A program made the translations under genes and the position numbers. From Streptomyces sp. Y2F8-2 (GTDB taxonomy: Bacteria > Actinomycetota > Actinomycetes > Streptomycetales > Streptomycetaceae): a stretch of DNA of 64,000 nt. Positions 25,544 through 34,245 of this stretch are shown here, piece after piece. The stretch's first letter is position 1; the number at the start of each line of letters is the position of its first letter. Under the pieces are notes generated by a model. It saw only the letters and a list, made by a program, of their open reading frames with translations. It was not told the DNA's origin and ran no database searches. The stretch is from the NCBI RefSeq assembly GCF_014905555.1, contig NZ_BNGS01000003.1:434001-498000 (forward strand). Reading direction: 5' to 3'.

Positions 25544-26809
25544 ATGGAGAAGCGTGTGATGACGGACAGTAAGCGGCGCAAGGGCCTGATGGCCGCGTCC
25601 GCACTGCTCGGCGGAGTGCTGGTGCTCTCCGCGTGCAGCGGAGGCAACTCGGCGGCGAGTGGCGGCGGGGACGACAAGGACTCGCAGGCCTCGGTCGACG
25701 AGGCGGCCGCCAAGAAGTCCTCCGAGGCACAGATCAAGATCACGCCGGCGGACGGTTCCGACAACGCCTCCATCAACAACGCCGCCAAGGTCACGGTCGC
25801 CAAGGGCACGCTCACCGAGGTCACCATGACCACCGCGTCCGGCACCGCCGTCGCCGGGCAGATGTCCGCCGACAAGACGAGCTGGGCGCCGACCACCCAG
25901 CTCGAGCGGGCCACGACGTACAAGATCGCCGTGACGGCCAAGGACTCCGCGGGCCGCGACGCCCACGAGAACGCCTCCTTCACGACCGTCGCCCCGGCGC
26001 ACTCCTTCATAGGCAACTTCACACCGGACAACGGCTCGACCGTCGGCGTGGGCATGCCCGTCTCGATCAACTTCGACAAGGCGATCACCAACAAGGCCGC
26101 CGTGCAGAAGGGGATCACCGTCACCTCCAGCAGCGGGCAGGAGGTCGTCGGCCACTGGTTCGGCGCCAACCGGCTCGACTTCCGTCCCGAGCAGTACTGG
26201 AAGGAGGGCTCCACCGTCACGATGAAGCTGAACCTCGACGGTGTCGAGGGCGCGAGCGGCATATACGGCGTGCAGCAGAAGACGGTCACCTTCAAGATCG
26301 GCCGCAACCAGGTCTCGTACGTCGACGCGAAGACCAAGCAGATGAAGGTGACGCAGGACGGCACGGTCGTCAAGACCATACCGATCTCCGCGGGCGCGCC
26401 GGATCACACGACCTACGAGGGTCGGATGGTGATCTCGGAGAAGTTCACCCAGACCCGGATGAACGGCGCGACGGTCGGCTTCACCGACTCCGACGGCAAG
26501 GGCGAGTACGACATCAAGGACGTGCCGCACGCCATGCGCCTGACCACGTCGGGCACCTTCATCCACGGCAACTACTGGGGTGCCCCGTCCGTCTTCGGCA
26601 ACGTCAACACCAGCCACGGCTGTGTCGGCCTGCAGGACAAGAAGGGCGCGAACGACCCGAGCACGCCGGCCGCGTGGTTCTACAACCACTCGCTGATCGG
26701 TGACGTGGTGGTCGTCCAGAACACCGGCGACAAGACGGTCGCCCCGGACAACGGCCTCAACGGCTGGAACATGAGCTGGGCCCAGTGGAAGGCGGGTTCG
26801 GCCGTCTGA
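25544..26809 (+). CDS. L,D-transpeptidase lipoprotein with Ig-like domains
   Basis: 421 residues from the first ATG; a later ATG at 25559 has GGAG seven bases upstream and is also credible. The lipobox is LSAC with Cys31. Two Ig-like domains (about 60-150 and 155-250) precede a YkuD catalytic domain (about 255-385) with HGN and SHGCVGL, catalytic Cys360. The enzyme makes 3-3 cross-links in peptidoglycan or anchors proteins outside the membrane. The two-Ig-plus-YkuD layout equals the mycobacterial LdtMt2 type. Monocistronic, with a strong terminator downstream. Confidence 0.93.
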   Translation: MEKRVMTDSKRRKGLMAASALLGGVLVLSACSGGNSAASGGGDDKDSQASVDEAAAKKSSEAQIKITPADGSDNASINNAAKVTVAKGTLTEVTMTTASGTAVAGQMSADKTSWAPTTQLERATTYKIAVTAKDSAGRDAHENASFTTVAPAHSFIGNFTPDNGSTVGVGMPVSINFDKAITNKAAVQKGITVTSSSGQEVVGHWFGANRLDFRPEQYWKEGSTVTMKLNLDGVEGASGIYGVQQKTVTFKIGRNQVSYVDAKTKQMKVTQDGTVVKTIPISAGAPDHTTYEGRMVISEKFTQTRMNGATVGFTDSDGKGEYDIKDVPHAMRLTTSGTFIHGNYWGAPSVFGNVNTSHGCVGLQDKKGANDPSTPAAWFYNHSLIGDVVVVQNTGDKTVAPDNGLNGWNMSWAQWKAGSAV

Positions 26810-26846
26810 CACCGGCGCCGGCGGGACCCCGCCCGTACGTATCGAA

Positions 26847-26880
26847 GGCGCCCGCAGCCCCCGACAGGGCTGCGGGCGCC
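26847..26880. terminator. Strong hairpin after the L,D-transpeptidase gene
   Basis: GGCGCCCGCAGCCC (26847-26860) and GGGCTGCGGGCGCC (26867-26880) form a perfect 14-bp stem with a six-base loop. The 417-bp gap from 26810 to 27226 otherwise holds only the gene fragment at 26994 and the leader of the protease gene. Confidence 0.85.
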
Positions 26881-26993
26881 TCGGCGTTGCGCCAGCCGGT
26901 TTCCGCGCGGCCACAGTGTTCTTTGCCGTGTCCGCTCTCCGGGGTGCGCAGCGCCTGCAGACCCGCTGGCGGAGCCGGGAAAACCGAACTCGC

Positions 26994-27095
26994 ATGCCCG
27001 TGGTCATCGACGACTCGTCGATCGCGAAGAAGGCCCCGCGGCTCGCGACCATCCGCAAGGGCAGGATCACCGTCAAGGAGAACGCCGCGCCGTAG
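26994..27095 (+). pseudogene. 33-codon reading frame, possible C-terminal gene remnant
   Basis: A short frame from an ATG encodes MPVVIDDSSIAKK and then RLATIRKGRITVKENAAP. It can be extended upstream without a start as LQTRWRSRENRTR. It reads like the last beta-strands of an amidohydrolase-type enzyme, but the resemblance is weak. No ribosome site is seen. It is either a decayed gene end or a chance frame. Confidence 0.25.
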
Positions 27096-27226
27096 GCCGT
27101 TCCGTAGGCCCTTCGGCAGGCCCTTCGGCAGGTCGTCTCGTGGACGCCCGGACGGTGCAAGTCGTCAGGGCCCCCGTATTGAGGCGTTGATCACCCCCCG
27201 GCATACTGCGTGATCCGGGGGATGAC

Positions 27227-30200
27227 GTGTGCATGCACGAGACCACCCCCGGCCGGGTGAACGGGGATTCGCCCGGCACCTCGTCTCCAGGGGGAGTCTT
27301 GCGCAGACAAGTGAAAAGAGCATGCGCGGCGACCGTCGCAACGGCGGCCGCCGTCGCGTTGGCGGCGGGCATGACCAGCCCGGCGTCGGCGAAGCCCGCC
27401 CCCGCGGCCCACGGCCTGACGGCCCAGCACCGGATCACTCTCATCACCGGTGACCGCGTCGTCGTCGACGCCAAGGGCCGTGTCGTGGGCCTGGAGCGGG
27501 CGAAGGGCCGCGAAACCGTTCCGGTTCAGGTCCGCAAGGCCGCCGGACACACCTACGTGGTGCCGACCGACGCGGCCGCACTGATCGCCGAGGGGAAGAT
27601 CGACCGGCGCCTGTTCGACGTCACCGAGCTCAACTCGTCGCGGACCCGCGCGGACCAGAAGAACGGCCTGAAGGTCATCGTCGGCTACAAGGGCGCCGCC
27701 CGTACCGCGAAGGCCGACGTCCGCGAGGCGGGCACGCTCCGCCGGACCCTGACGTCCCTGAACGCCGACGCGGTCCTCACGCCCCAGCGGGACGCGGCCG
27801 AGCTGTGGAAGGCCGTCACCGACGGCGACGCCACCGCCTCCGGCATCGCGCACGTCTGGCTCGACGGCGTCCGCAAGGCGAGCCTCGACAAGTCCGTGCC
27901 GCAGATCGGCGCCCCGACGGCCTGGGCCGCCGGCTACACCGGAAAGGGCGTCAAGGTCGCCGTGCTGGACACGGGCGTCTACGCCGACCACCCGGACCTC
28001 AAGGGCCAGGTGATCGAGGCCGAGAACTTCTCCACCTCCGCCACCACCGCCGACAAGGTCGGCCACGGCACGCACGTGGCGTCCATCGTGGCCGGCACCG
28101 GCGCGAAGTCGCACGGCAAGTACAAGGGCGTCGCGCCCGGCGCCAAGATCCTCAGCGGCAAGGTCCTCGACGACGACGGCTACGGCGACGACTCCGGCAT
28201 CCTCGCGGGCATGGAGTGGGCCGCCCAGCAGGGCGCCGACATCGTCAACCTCAGCCTGGGCGGCGCCGACACGCCCGACATCGACCCGCTCGAGGCAGAG
28301 GTGAACAAGCTCTCCGAGCAGAAGGGCGTCCTGTTCGCCATCGCCGCGGGCAACGAGGGCGAGAGCGGCGAGAGGACCATCGGCTCCCCGGGCAGCGCGA
28401 CCGACGCGCTCACGGTCGGCGCGGTCGACGACAAGGACAGGCTGGCGGACTTCTCCAGCCGTGGCCCCGGCCTCGACGGTGCGATCAAGCCCGATGTGAC
28501 CGCGCCCGGTGTGGACATCACCGCCGCCGCGGCTCCGGGCAGCCTCATCGACGAGGAGGTCGGCGAGAACCCGGCCGGGTACCTGACCATCTCCGGTACG
28601 TCGATGGCGACCCCGCACGTGGCGGGCGCCGCCGCCCTCCTCAAGCAGGAGCACCCCGACTGGACGTTCGCCGAGCTGAAGTCGGCGCTGACGGGCTCCG
28701 CCAAGGGCGGCAACTACACGCCGTTCCAGCAGGGTTCGGGCCGCATAGCCGTGGACAAGGCGATCAGACAGACCGTGCTCGCCGAACCGTCGTCCCTGAG
28801 CTTCGGCATCGCGCAGTGGCCGCACACCGACGACACGCCGGTCACCAAGGAGCTGACGTACCGCAACACCGGCAAGGCCGCCGTCACCCTCACGCTGTCG
28901 CTGACGGCCACCAACCCCAAGGGCCAGGCGGCTCCTTCGGGATTCTTCACGCTCGGCACGAAGACGGTCACCGTCCCGGCGGGCGGCACGGCGTCGGTCC
29001 CGGTGGCCGTCGACAGCAAGCTGGGCGGCACCGTCGACGGCGCGTACTCGGCGTATGTGACGGCGACGGGCGGCGGCCAGAGCGTGCGCACGGCCGCGGC
29101 CGTGGAGCGCGAGGCGGAGTCGTACGACGTCACCCTGAAGTACGTGGGCCGTGACGGACAGACTCCCGTCCACCTCAGCGACCTGGTCGCGGCCTCGGGC
29201 GCCGACGCGGGCAAGGAGTACTTCTCCCAGAGCTCCGCGACGACCGTCAAGATCCGTGTGCCCAAGGGCACGTACCTGCTGGACTCCCTCTCCGTGAAGG
29301 ACCCGACCTCGATCGAGGGCGGCGTCGACTGGCTGGTCCAGCCCAAGGTGAGCGTCACCAGGGACACCGCCATCACCCTGGACCTCGACAAGACCAGGTC
29401 CGCCGACATCACGGTCCCGGACCCGTCGGCCAAGCCGCTGTCCGCGACGGTCTCGTACGTCTACGACCCGGCGGGCACCGGTCTGTCCCTGTCCGCTCCG
29501 TCGTTCGCGGACATCCGCCTGGCGCAGGTCGGCCCGGCGGTCCCCTCCGGTCTCTCCCAGTCCTGGTTCGGCCAGTGGGCCAAGGGCGGCACGGCCGAGT
29601 ACGACGTGTTCACCGGCTCCGCGGTCAAGCAGCTTCAGGGCGCGCACGTACGCCACTACAAGGCGGACGAACTGGCCACGCTGAAGCTGAACCTCGGTGC
29701 CGCGAGCAGCGGCAAGACCGGCGCGGTCGGCGCCTACGCCGAGACACCGGCCGACATCGGCTCCAACATCCCCGTCGAGCAGAACCTGCGCGGCACGCGC
29801 ACGTTCTACGTGTCCACGGGTGACAAGGCGCAGTGGACGTTCGACTTCTCGCAGTACGGCGGCAAGAAGGACGCGGACGGCTTCCCGGTCCCGGAGGCGT
29901 ACTACACGCTGGGCGACCCGCAGCTCCTCACCGGCGGCAGGACCTACACCAAGACCCTCAACACCGCGGTCTTCGGTCCGGTGATCAACTCCGACTACGG
30001 CCTCTTCCGGGTCGGCAACGAGATCTACGGGTATCTGCCGCTGTTCGCGGACGGGCAGGGGCACGCCGGATCCTCCGAGTTCATGTCGGTGAAGACGACG
30101 CTGTACCGGGGCGGCACCAAGGTCGGCACGAACGACGATCCGCTGTTCGGCGTGAAGCCCTTCGCGGTTCCCTCCGCCGAGGCCACGTACACGCTGACGA

Positions 30201-30595
30201 CGTCGGTCATCCGCAGTGTGAAGGTCGCGGCGGCGTCCACCCGCATCGACGCGAGCTGGACGTTCAAGTCCAGGAAGGCGGACAGCGCCCAGCTGCCCGC
30301 CTCGACCGTCCGCTTCGGCGCGACCACCGGTCCGGACAGCCGTGTGGAGGCCGGCAAGAAGGTCACGATCCCGGTCACCGTCCAGGGCGCGGCCGCGGGC
30401 CGCAACCTCCAGTCGCTCTCGGTGTGGGTGTCGTACGACTACGGCAGGACCTGGACCAGGCTGACGGTCGAGAACGGCAGGATCACCTACAAGAACCCGG
30501 CCAAGGGCCAGGGCCTGTCGTTCCACGCCAAGATCGCCGACAAGAAGGGCAACAAGTCGACGATCTCCATCTACAACGCGTTCTACGCCAAGTGA
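27227..30595 (+). CDS. Large secreted S8 subtilisin-like serine protease
   Basis: 1122 residues. A Sec signal lies at about 25-56 (RRQVKRACAATVA...SPASA). A prodomain follows, then the subtilase domain with an intact triad: Asp248 (VAVLDTGV), His280 (GHGTHVAS) and Ser459 (GTSMATPHVAG), plus the oxyanion Asn in AIAAGNEG. About 600 residues of beta-sandwich-rich C-terminal sequence follow. These very large extracellular proteases are common in Streptomyces and degrade protein during nutrient scavenging or development. The start is uncertain. The GTG at 27227 has GGGGGA seven bases upstream; a TTG at 27299 or GTG at 27311 would put the signal peptide at the very N terminus. Confidence 0.93.
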   Translation: MCMHETTPGRVNGDSPGTSSPGGVLRRQVKRACAATVATAAAVALAAGMTSPASAKPAPAAHGLTAQHRITLITGDRVVVDAKGRVVGLERAKGRETVPVQVRKAAGHTYVVPTDAAALIAEGKIDRRLFDVTELNSSRTRADQKNGLKVIVGYKGAARTAKADVREAGTLRRTLTSLNADAVLTPQRDAAELWKAVTDGDATASGIAHVWLDGVRKASLDKSVPQIGAPTAWAAGYTGKGVKVAVLDTGVYADHPDLKGQVIEAENFSTSATTADKVGHGTHVASIVAGTGAKSHGKYKGVAPGAKILSGKVLDDDGYGDDSGILAGMEWAAQQGADIVNLSLGGADTPDIDPLEAEVNKLSEQKGVLFAIAAGNEGESGERTIGSPGSATDALTVGAVDDKDRLADFSSRGPGLDGAIKPDVTAPGVDITAAAAPGSLIDEEVGENPAGYLTISGTSMATPHVAGAAALLKQEHPDWTFAELKSALTGSAKGGNYTPFQQGSGRIAVDKAIRQTVLAEPSSLSFGIAQWPHTDDTPVTKELTYRNTGKAAVTLTLSLTATNPKGQAAPSGFFTLGTKTVTVPAGGTASVPVAVDSKLGGTVDGAYSAYVTATGGGQSVRTAAAVEREAESYDVTLKYVGRDGQTPVHLSDLVAASGADAGKEYFSQSSATTVKIRVPKGTYLLDSLSVKDPTSIEGGVDWLVQPKVSVTRDTAITLDLDKTRSADITVPDPSAKPLSATVSYVYDPAGTGLSLSAPSFADIRLAQVGPAVPSGLSQSWFGQWAKGGTAEYDVFTGSAVKQLQGAHVRHYKADELATLKLNLGAASSGKTGAVGAYAETPADIGSNIPVEQNLRGTRTFYVSTGDKAQWTFDFSQYGGKKDADGFPVPEAYYTLGDPQLLTGGRTYTKTLNTAVFGPVINSDYGLFRVGNEIYGYLPLFADGQGHAGSSEFMSVKTTLYRGGTKVGTNDDPLFGVKPFAVPSAEATYTLTTSVIRSVKVAAASTRIDASWTFKSRKADSAQLPASTVRFGATTGPDSRVEAGKKVTIPVTVQGAAAGRNLQSLSVWVSYDYGRTWTRLTVENGRITYKNPAKGQGLSFHAKIADKKGNKSTISIYNAFYAK

Positions 30596-30620
30596 GCCGA
30601 TAGTCGGCGGACAGACGGCG

Positions 30621-30657
30621 GACGGCCCACCGGAAGCGATGCCTCCGGTGGGCCGTC
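30621..30657. terminator. Hairpin between convergent protease and regulator genes
   Basis: GACGGCCCACCGGA (30621-30634) and TCCGGTGGGCCGTC (30644-30657) make a perfect 14-bp stem. Being symmetrical, it can serve both the protease gene and the oppositely read regulator gene. Confidence 0.85.
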
Positions 30658-30714
30658 GTGCGATGCGGTCCTGCCCGCCGGCCGTGAGGGTGCGACGCGG
30701 TCGAGTCGAGCCCG

Positions 30715-31638
30715 TCAGGCGTGCGGCGCGGTCGTGCCCGCGCGGGTGGCGTCCGCGCCCCAGCTCGCCAGCAGCCGCAGCGCCTCCGCCGATGCCGAGC
30801 CCGGCTCGGCGTGGTACGTCACCAGCGCCAGCTCACCGTCGTCCGGCACCCGGAACGACTCGAAGTGCAGCGCGAGGTCGCCCACCAGCGGATGCCGCAA
30901 CCGCTTCAGCCCGTGGCTCTTCTCCTTGACGTCGTGCGTCGCCCACAGCCGCCGGAACTCCTCGCTCTTCACCGACAGCTCCCCGACCAGTGCCGACAGC
31001 CGCGGATCGTCCGGGTGACACCCCGCCTGGTAGCGCAGCTGGCACACGATGTCGATGGCCTTCTGCTCCCAGTCCACGAACAGGTCCTGGTACTCGGACT
31101 TGAGGAACGTCATCCGCGCCCAGTTCCGCTCCTGCGGCGGCAGCTGAGCCCAGTCCCCGAAGACGGCCGCGGCCATCCGGTTCCACGCCAGGACGTCCGC
31201 ATGCCGCCCGACGATGTACGCCGGGACCCCGTCGAAGGAGTCCAGCAGCTGCCTGAGCGCCGCCCGCACCTGCTGCGTCCTGGCCGCCGGCTTCTTCTTG
31301 TGGGCCTTCGGCTTGGCGAGGTGCGTCAGATGCGCATGCTCGGCGTCGGTCAGCCGCAGCGCGCGGGCGATCGCGTCGAGCACCTCCGCGGACACGTTCC
31401 GTCCGTTGCCCTGCTCCAGACGCGTGTAGTACGCCACGGACACGCCTGCCAGCTGCGCCAGCTCCTCGCGCCTGAGCCCGGGCACCCTGCGGTGGCGGCC
31501 GAAGTCCGGCAGCCCCACGTCCTCCGGCTTGAGCCTGGCCCGGCGGGTGCGCAGGAACTCGCTGAGCTCGGCGCGCCGGTCCAGGGCCTGGCCGGCTCCC
31601 GCTGCGGGCTCCGGCAGGGACTCGAGCTGTTCATCCAT
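30715..31638 (-). CDS. XRE-family regulator with MmyB-like ligand domain
   Basis: 307 residues. A Cro/C1 HTH at about 24-100 (RREELAQLAGVSVAYYTRLEQG) is followed by a MmyB-like (PAS-related) C-terminal domain at about 130-295, which in relatives binds fatty acids or hydrophobic ligands. It is divergent from a zinc alcohol dehydrogenase gene across 168 bp. Such regulators usually control a divergent dehydrogenase or reductase, so that gene is the likely target. The ATG encoding MDEQLESLP is used; conservation starts near residue 24. Confidence 0.9.
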   Translation of the reverse strand: MDEQLESLPEPAAGAGQALDRRAELSEFLRTRRARLKPEDVGLPDFGRHRRVPGLRREELAQLAGVSVAYYTRLEQGNGRNVSAEVLDAIARALRLTDAEHAHLTHLAKPKAHKKKPAARTQQVRAALRQLLDSFDGVPAYIVGRHADVLAWNRMAAAVFGDWAQLPPQERNWARMTFLKSEYQDLFVDWEQKAIDIVCQLRYQAGCHPDDPRLSALVGELSVKSEEFRRLWATHDVKEKSHGLKRLRHPLVGDLALHFESFRVPDDGELALVTYHAEPGSASAEALRLLASWGADATRAGTTAPHA

Positions 31639-31680
31639 ACGTCCAGTATTCCCGGTCGCACGACCTGGAGCCTGACCTCG

Positions 31681-31707
31681 CCAGTGGTAGGACCGCTGGT
31701 CGTAGGC
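31681..31707. promoter_or_regulatory. Possible MmyB-regulator site between divergent genes
   Basis: CCAG/CTGG ends and the partly repeated strings TGGTAGGAC (31685) and TGGTCGTAGGC (31697) lie in the gap between the regulator and dehydrogenase genes. Only partial symmetry, so a weak candidate operator. Confidence 0.25.
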
Positions 31708-31806
31708 AGAACCGTGGTCTGGGTGACTCCGCTGCCGTCCAGCAGGCTGGATGCCGTGCCCGGTGGAAGGCAGCCGGGCGCGCGACCCCATTAGGAGAAA
31801 CTCCGC

Positions 31807-32847
31807 ATGACCACCGTTGCCGCATACGCCGCACCCGCCGCGAAGGCCCCGCTCGAGCGCACCACCATCGAGCGCCGCGAGGTCCGCGAGTTCGACGTCC
31901 TGATCGACATCAAGTTCGCCGGTATCTGCCACTCGGACATCCACCAGGCCCGTGAGGGCTGGGGCGAGGCGATCTTCCCGATGGTTCCGGGCCACGAGAT
32001 CGCGGGCGTCGTCTCCGAGGTCGGCCCCGGCGTGACCAAGTTCAAGGTCGGAGACCGTGTGGGCGTCGGCTGCATGGTCGACTCCTGCCGCGAGTGCGAG
32101 AACTGCCTGCGCGGCGAGGAGCAGTACTGCCTCAAGGGCATGGTCGGTACGTACAACGCCCTGGACAAGGACGGCGAGCCCACCTACGGCGGCTACTCCG
32201 AGAAGATCGTCGTGGACGAGAACTACGTCGTACGCATCCCGGACGGCCTCTCCCTCGATGTGGCCGCCCCGCTGCTGTGCGCGGGCATCACCACGTACTC
32301 GCCGCTCGCCCACTGGAACGCGGGCCCCGGCAAGAAGGTCGCCGTCGTCGGCCTCGGCGGCCTCGGCCACATGGCCGTCAAGATCGCGCACGCGATGGGC
32401 GCCGAGGTGACCGTGCTCTCGCAGTCCCTGCGCAAGAAGGACGACGGGCTGAAGCTGGGCGCCGACCACTACTACGCCACCAGCGACCCGAAGACCTTCG
32501 AGGAGCTGCAGGGCACCTTCGACCTGATCGTCTCGACCGTCTCGGCGCCGATGGACTTCGGCGCGCTGCTGTCGCTGCTGAAGGTCGACGGCGCGCTGGT
32601 GAACGTGGGCGCCCCCGAGGAGCCGATCTCCCTCAACCTGTTCTCGGTGATCGGCGGCCGCAAGACCCTCGCGGGCTCCATGATCGGCGGCATCCGCGAG
32701 ACGCAGGAGATGCTGGACTTCTGCGCGGGGCACGGCATCGGTGCCGAGATCGAGCTGATCAGCGCCTCCGAGATCAACGAGGCCTATGAGCGGGTGCTGA
32801 GCAGCGACGTCCGGTACCGGTTCGTGATCGACACGGCCACCATCTGA
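31807..32847 (+). CDS. Zinc-dependent NAD(P) alcohol dehydrogenase
   Basis: 346 residues, medium-chain dehydrogenase of the cinnamyl-alcohol/YahK type, oxidising or reducing an alcohol/aldehyde pair with NAD(P). Catalytic zinc ligands are in GICHSD and GHEIAG. The structural zinc site has the four cysteines of CRECENC and QYC. The nucleotide-binding loop is [13 protein letters not shown]. The ribosome site AGGAGAAA is ideal. Single gene followed by a hairpin, divergent from the MmyB regulator that probably controls it. The physiological substrate is unknown. Confidence 0.94.
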   Translation: MTTVAAYAAPAAKAPLERTTIERREVREFDVLIDIKFAGICHSDIHQAREGWGEAIFPMVPGHEIAGVVSEVGPGVTKFKVGDRVGVGCMVDSCRECENCLRGEEQYCLKGMVGTYNALDKDGEPTYGGYSEKIVVDENYVVRIPDGLSLDVAAPLLCAGITTYSPLAHWNAGPGKKVAVVGLGGLGHMAVKIAHAMGAEVTVLSQSLRKKDDGLKLGADHYYATSDPKTFEELQGTFDLIVSTVSAPMDFGALLSLLKVDGALVNVGAPEEPISLNLFSVIGGRKTLAGSMIGGIRETQEMLDFCAGHGIGAEIELISASEINEAYERVLSSDVRYRFVIDTATI

Positions 32848-32867
32848 GAATCCACCCGACAGCACCA

Positions 32868-32896
32868 CGTGAGGCGGCCCCTGTGGCCGCCTCACG
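32868..32896. terminator. Hairpin after the alcohol dehydrogenase gene
   Basis: CGTGAGGCGGCC (32868-32879) and GGCCGCCTCACG (32885-32896) form a perfect 12-bp stem with a five-base loop, 20 bp after the stop codon. Confidence 0.85.
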
Positions 32897-33010
32897 CGCG
32901 TTGTCGGTCGAAGGTCGCAGCGGCGTGGGCCCGAAGACCGATGTGCCGCCCCCTCCCGCTCTCCTAGCCTGGAAAGTGGTTCCGGCAACCGGGGGACAGG
33001 AGGCCCGACC

Positions 33011-33397
33011 ATGTCCGTGGAGCTCAACCACACGATCGTCGCCGCACACGACAAGGAGGCGTCCGCCCGTTTCCTCGCCGATCTGCTGGGGCTGAAGGTG
33101 GCGCCGCCGTTCGGCCCGTTCACCCCGGTGGAGATCCCCAACGGCGTGACGCTGGACTACATGGAGACCACCGGCTCGATCACTCCGCAGCACTACGCGT
33201 TCCTGGTCTCCGAGGACGACTTCGACGTGATCTTCGCCCGTATCCGGGACAGGGGCCTGAGGTACTGGGCGGACCCTTACCACCACCGCCCCGGCGAGAT
33301 CAACCACAACGACGGCGGCCGGGGCGCGTACTTCGACGACCCGAACGGTCACAACATGGAGATTCTGACCAGGCCGTACGGGAGCGGCGGGGACTGA
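33011..33397 (+). CDS. VOC-family (glyoxalase/dioxygenase-like) protein
   Basis: 128 residues of the vicinal-oxygen-chelate fold, two beta-alpha-beta-beta-beta units. It begins with ELNHTIVAAHDKEASARFLADLLGL. Likely metal ligands are His in ELNHT and QHYAFLV and an acid near the C terminus in DPNGHNMEILTRPY. Such proteins include glyoxalases, ring-cleavage dioxygenases and fosfomycin- or bleomycin-resistance proteins; the sequence does not decide among them. ATG with AGGAGG eight bases upstream. Single gene between a terminator and a 254-bp gap that shows only promoter-like sequence. Confidence 0.88.
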   Translation: MSVELNHTIVAAHDKEASARFLADLLGLKVAPPFGPFTPVEIPNGVTLDYMETTGSITPQHYAFLVSEDDFDVIFARIRDRGLRYWADPYHHRPGEINHNDGGRGAYFDDPNGHNMEILTRPYGSGGD

Positions 33398-33651
33398 GGT
33401 TCATCCGGTTGGAGGTGCGAGCGGGCGGCCGGGCCCAAGCCCCGTCCCGGCCGCGCCGGCCTTGCGCTGCGGGGCGTGGCGCGCACCGGGCGCGTCGCCG
33501 AACCGGTCCCACCGCACTGTCGGTCGAGAGGGTCATCGGATTGCGATCGTGAGTGCGCCACCTTAGCTTCAGGGCGTCGGGATCTTCCGACAAAGTCCGC
33601 ATAGGTTCTCTATGTCGGCTTTCACCCCTGGTGCCATCGAACGGAGCATTC

Positions 33652-34116
33652 ATGTCGGTGATGACCGGTACCCAGCCCCTGCAGCAGTTCGGCCAGCAGC
33701 AGTTCGGCCAGCAGCCGATCGCGCAGGTCGTCCAGCAGACCATCCAGCAGGCCTGTCAGCAGGCGAGCCAGCAGATCGCGCAGCGCATGCAGCAGACGCT
33801 GCAGCAGATCCAGCAGGTCCAGCAGCAGCTCCAGCAGCAGGGCATGGCCCACCAGGCGCACCCGTACCTGGCCATCGCGCTGCACACGACGCTGCGCCAG
33901 GGCGTGCGGCACGCGGTGGAGCAGTCCGTGCAGCAGGCGCTGCCGATCGCGATCCTGACGCTGGTCCAGCAGAGCCAGCAGGGCATGCAGGGCCAGCAGG
34001 GCATGCAGCCGTGGGGCCCCGGCGGGGCGGGCGGCCAGCAGTTCGGCCAGCCCTACCAGCAGCAGTACCAGCAGCCCGGCTTCGGCTTCGGCCAGATGCC
34101 CTTCGGTATCGGCTGA
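33652..34116 (+). CDS. Glutamine-rich low-complexity protein
   Basis: 154 residues, of which I count 52 glutamines (about one third). Residues about 20-65 form an almost regular QQxx tetrad series (QQTIQQACQQASQQIAQRMQ), suited to a polar coiled coil or helical bundle. Residues about 66-110 form a more ordinary amphipathic region (LAIALHTTLRQGVRHAVEQS). The tail is Gly/Gln/Phe-rich (QFGQPYQQQYQQPGFGFGQ) like phase-separating or prion-like domains. No signal or membrane segment. ATG with GGAG five bases upstream. A strong terminator follows, so it is its own transcript upstream of the pseudo-subtilase gene. Function unknown. Confidence 0.82.
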   Translation: MSVMTGTQPLQQFGQQQFGQQPIAQVVQQTIQQACQQASQQIAQRMQQTLQQIQQVQQQLQQQGMAHQAHPYLAIALHTTLRQGVRHAVEQSVQQALPIAILTLVQQSQQGMQGQQGMQPWGPGGAGGQQFGQPYQQQYQQPGFGFGQMPFGIG

Positions 34117-34131
34117 CGTCCGGCGGCGCGC

Positions 34132-34172
34132 GATGCGGTGTGCCCAGGAGCGGTTCCCGGGCACACCGCATC
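34132..34172. terminator. Hairpin after the Gln-rich gene
   Basis: GATGCGGTGTGCCC (34132-34145) and GGGCACACCGCATC (34159-34172) form a perfect 14-bp stem. Its position argues against starting the next gene upstream of about 34175. Confidence 0.85.
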
Positions 34173-34245
34173 ACTGTGGAAGCGCGGCCGCCCGTCACCG
34201 GATCAGGAGCAGACGAACGACGCAGGCGTGGTGAAGGTGGACGCA

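Noticed and set aside
27191..30526. 1111-codon minus-strand open frame across the protease gene
   Set aside because: Low-complexity Arg/Gly/Ala sequence antisense to a protease with an intact triad; an artefact of GC-rich third positions.
33652..34100. CAG-rich tract as a nucleotide (triplet-expansion) repeat
   Set aside because: The glutamine codons are interspersed with other codons and the protein has a structured pattern, so it is coding sequence rather than a simple repeat.
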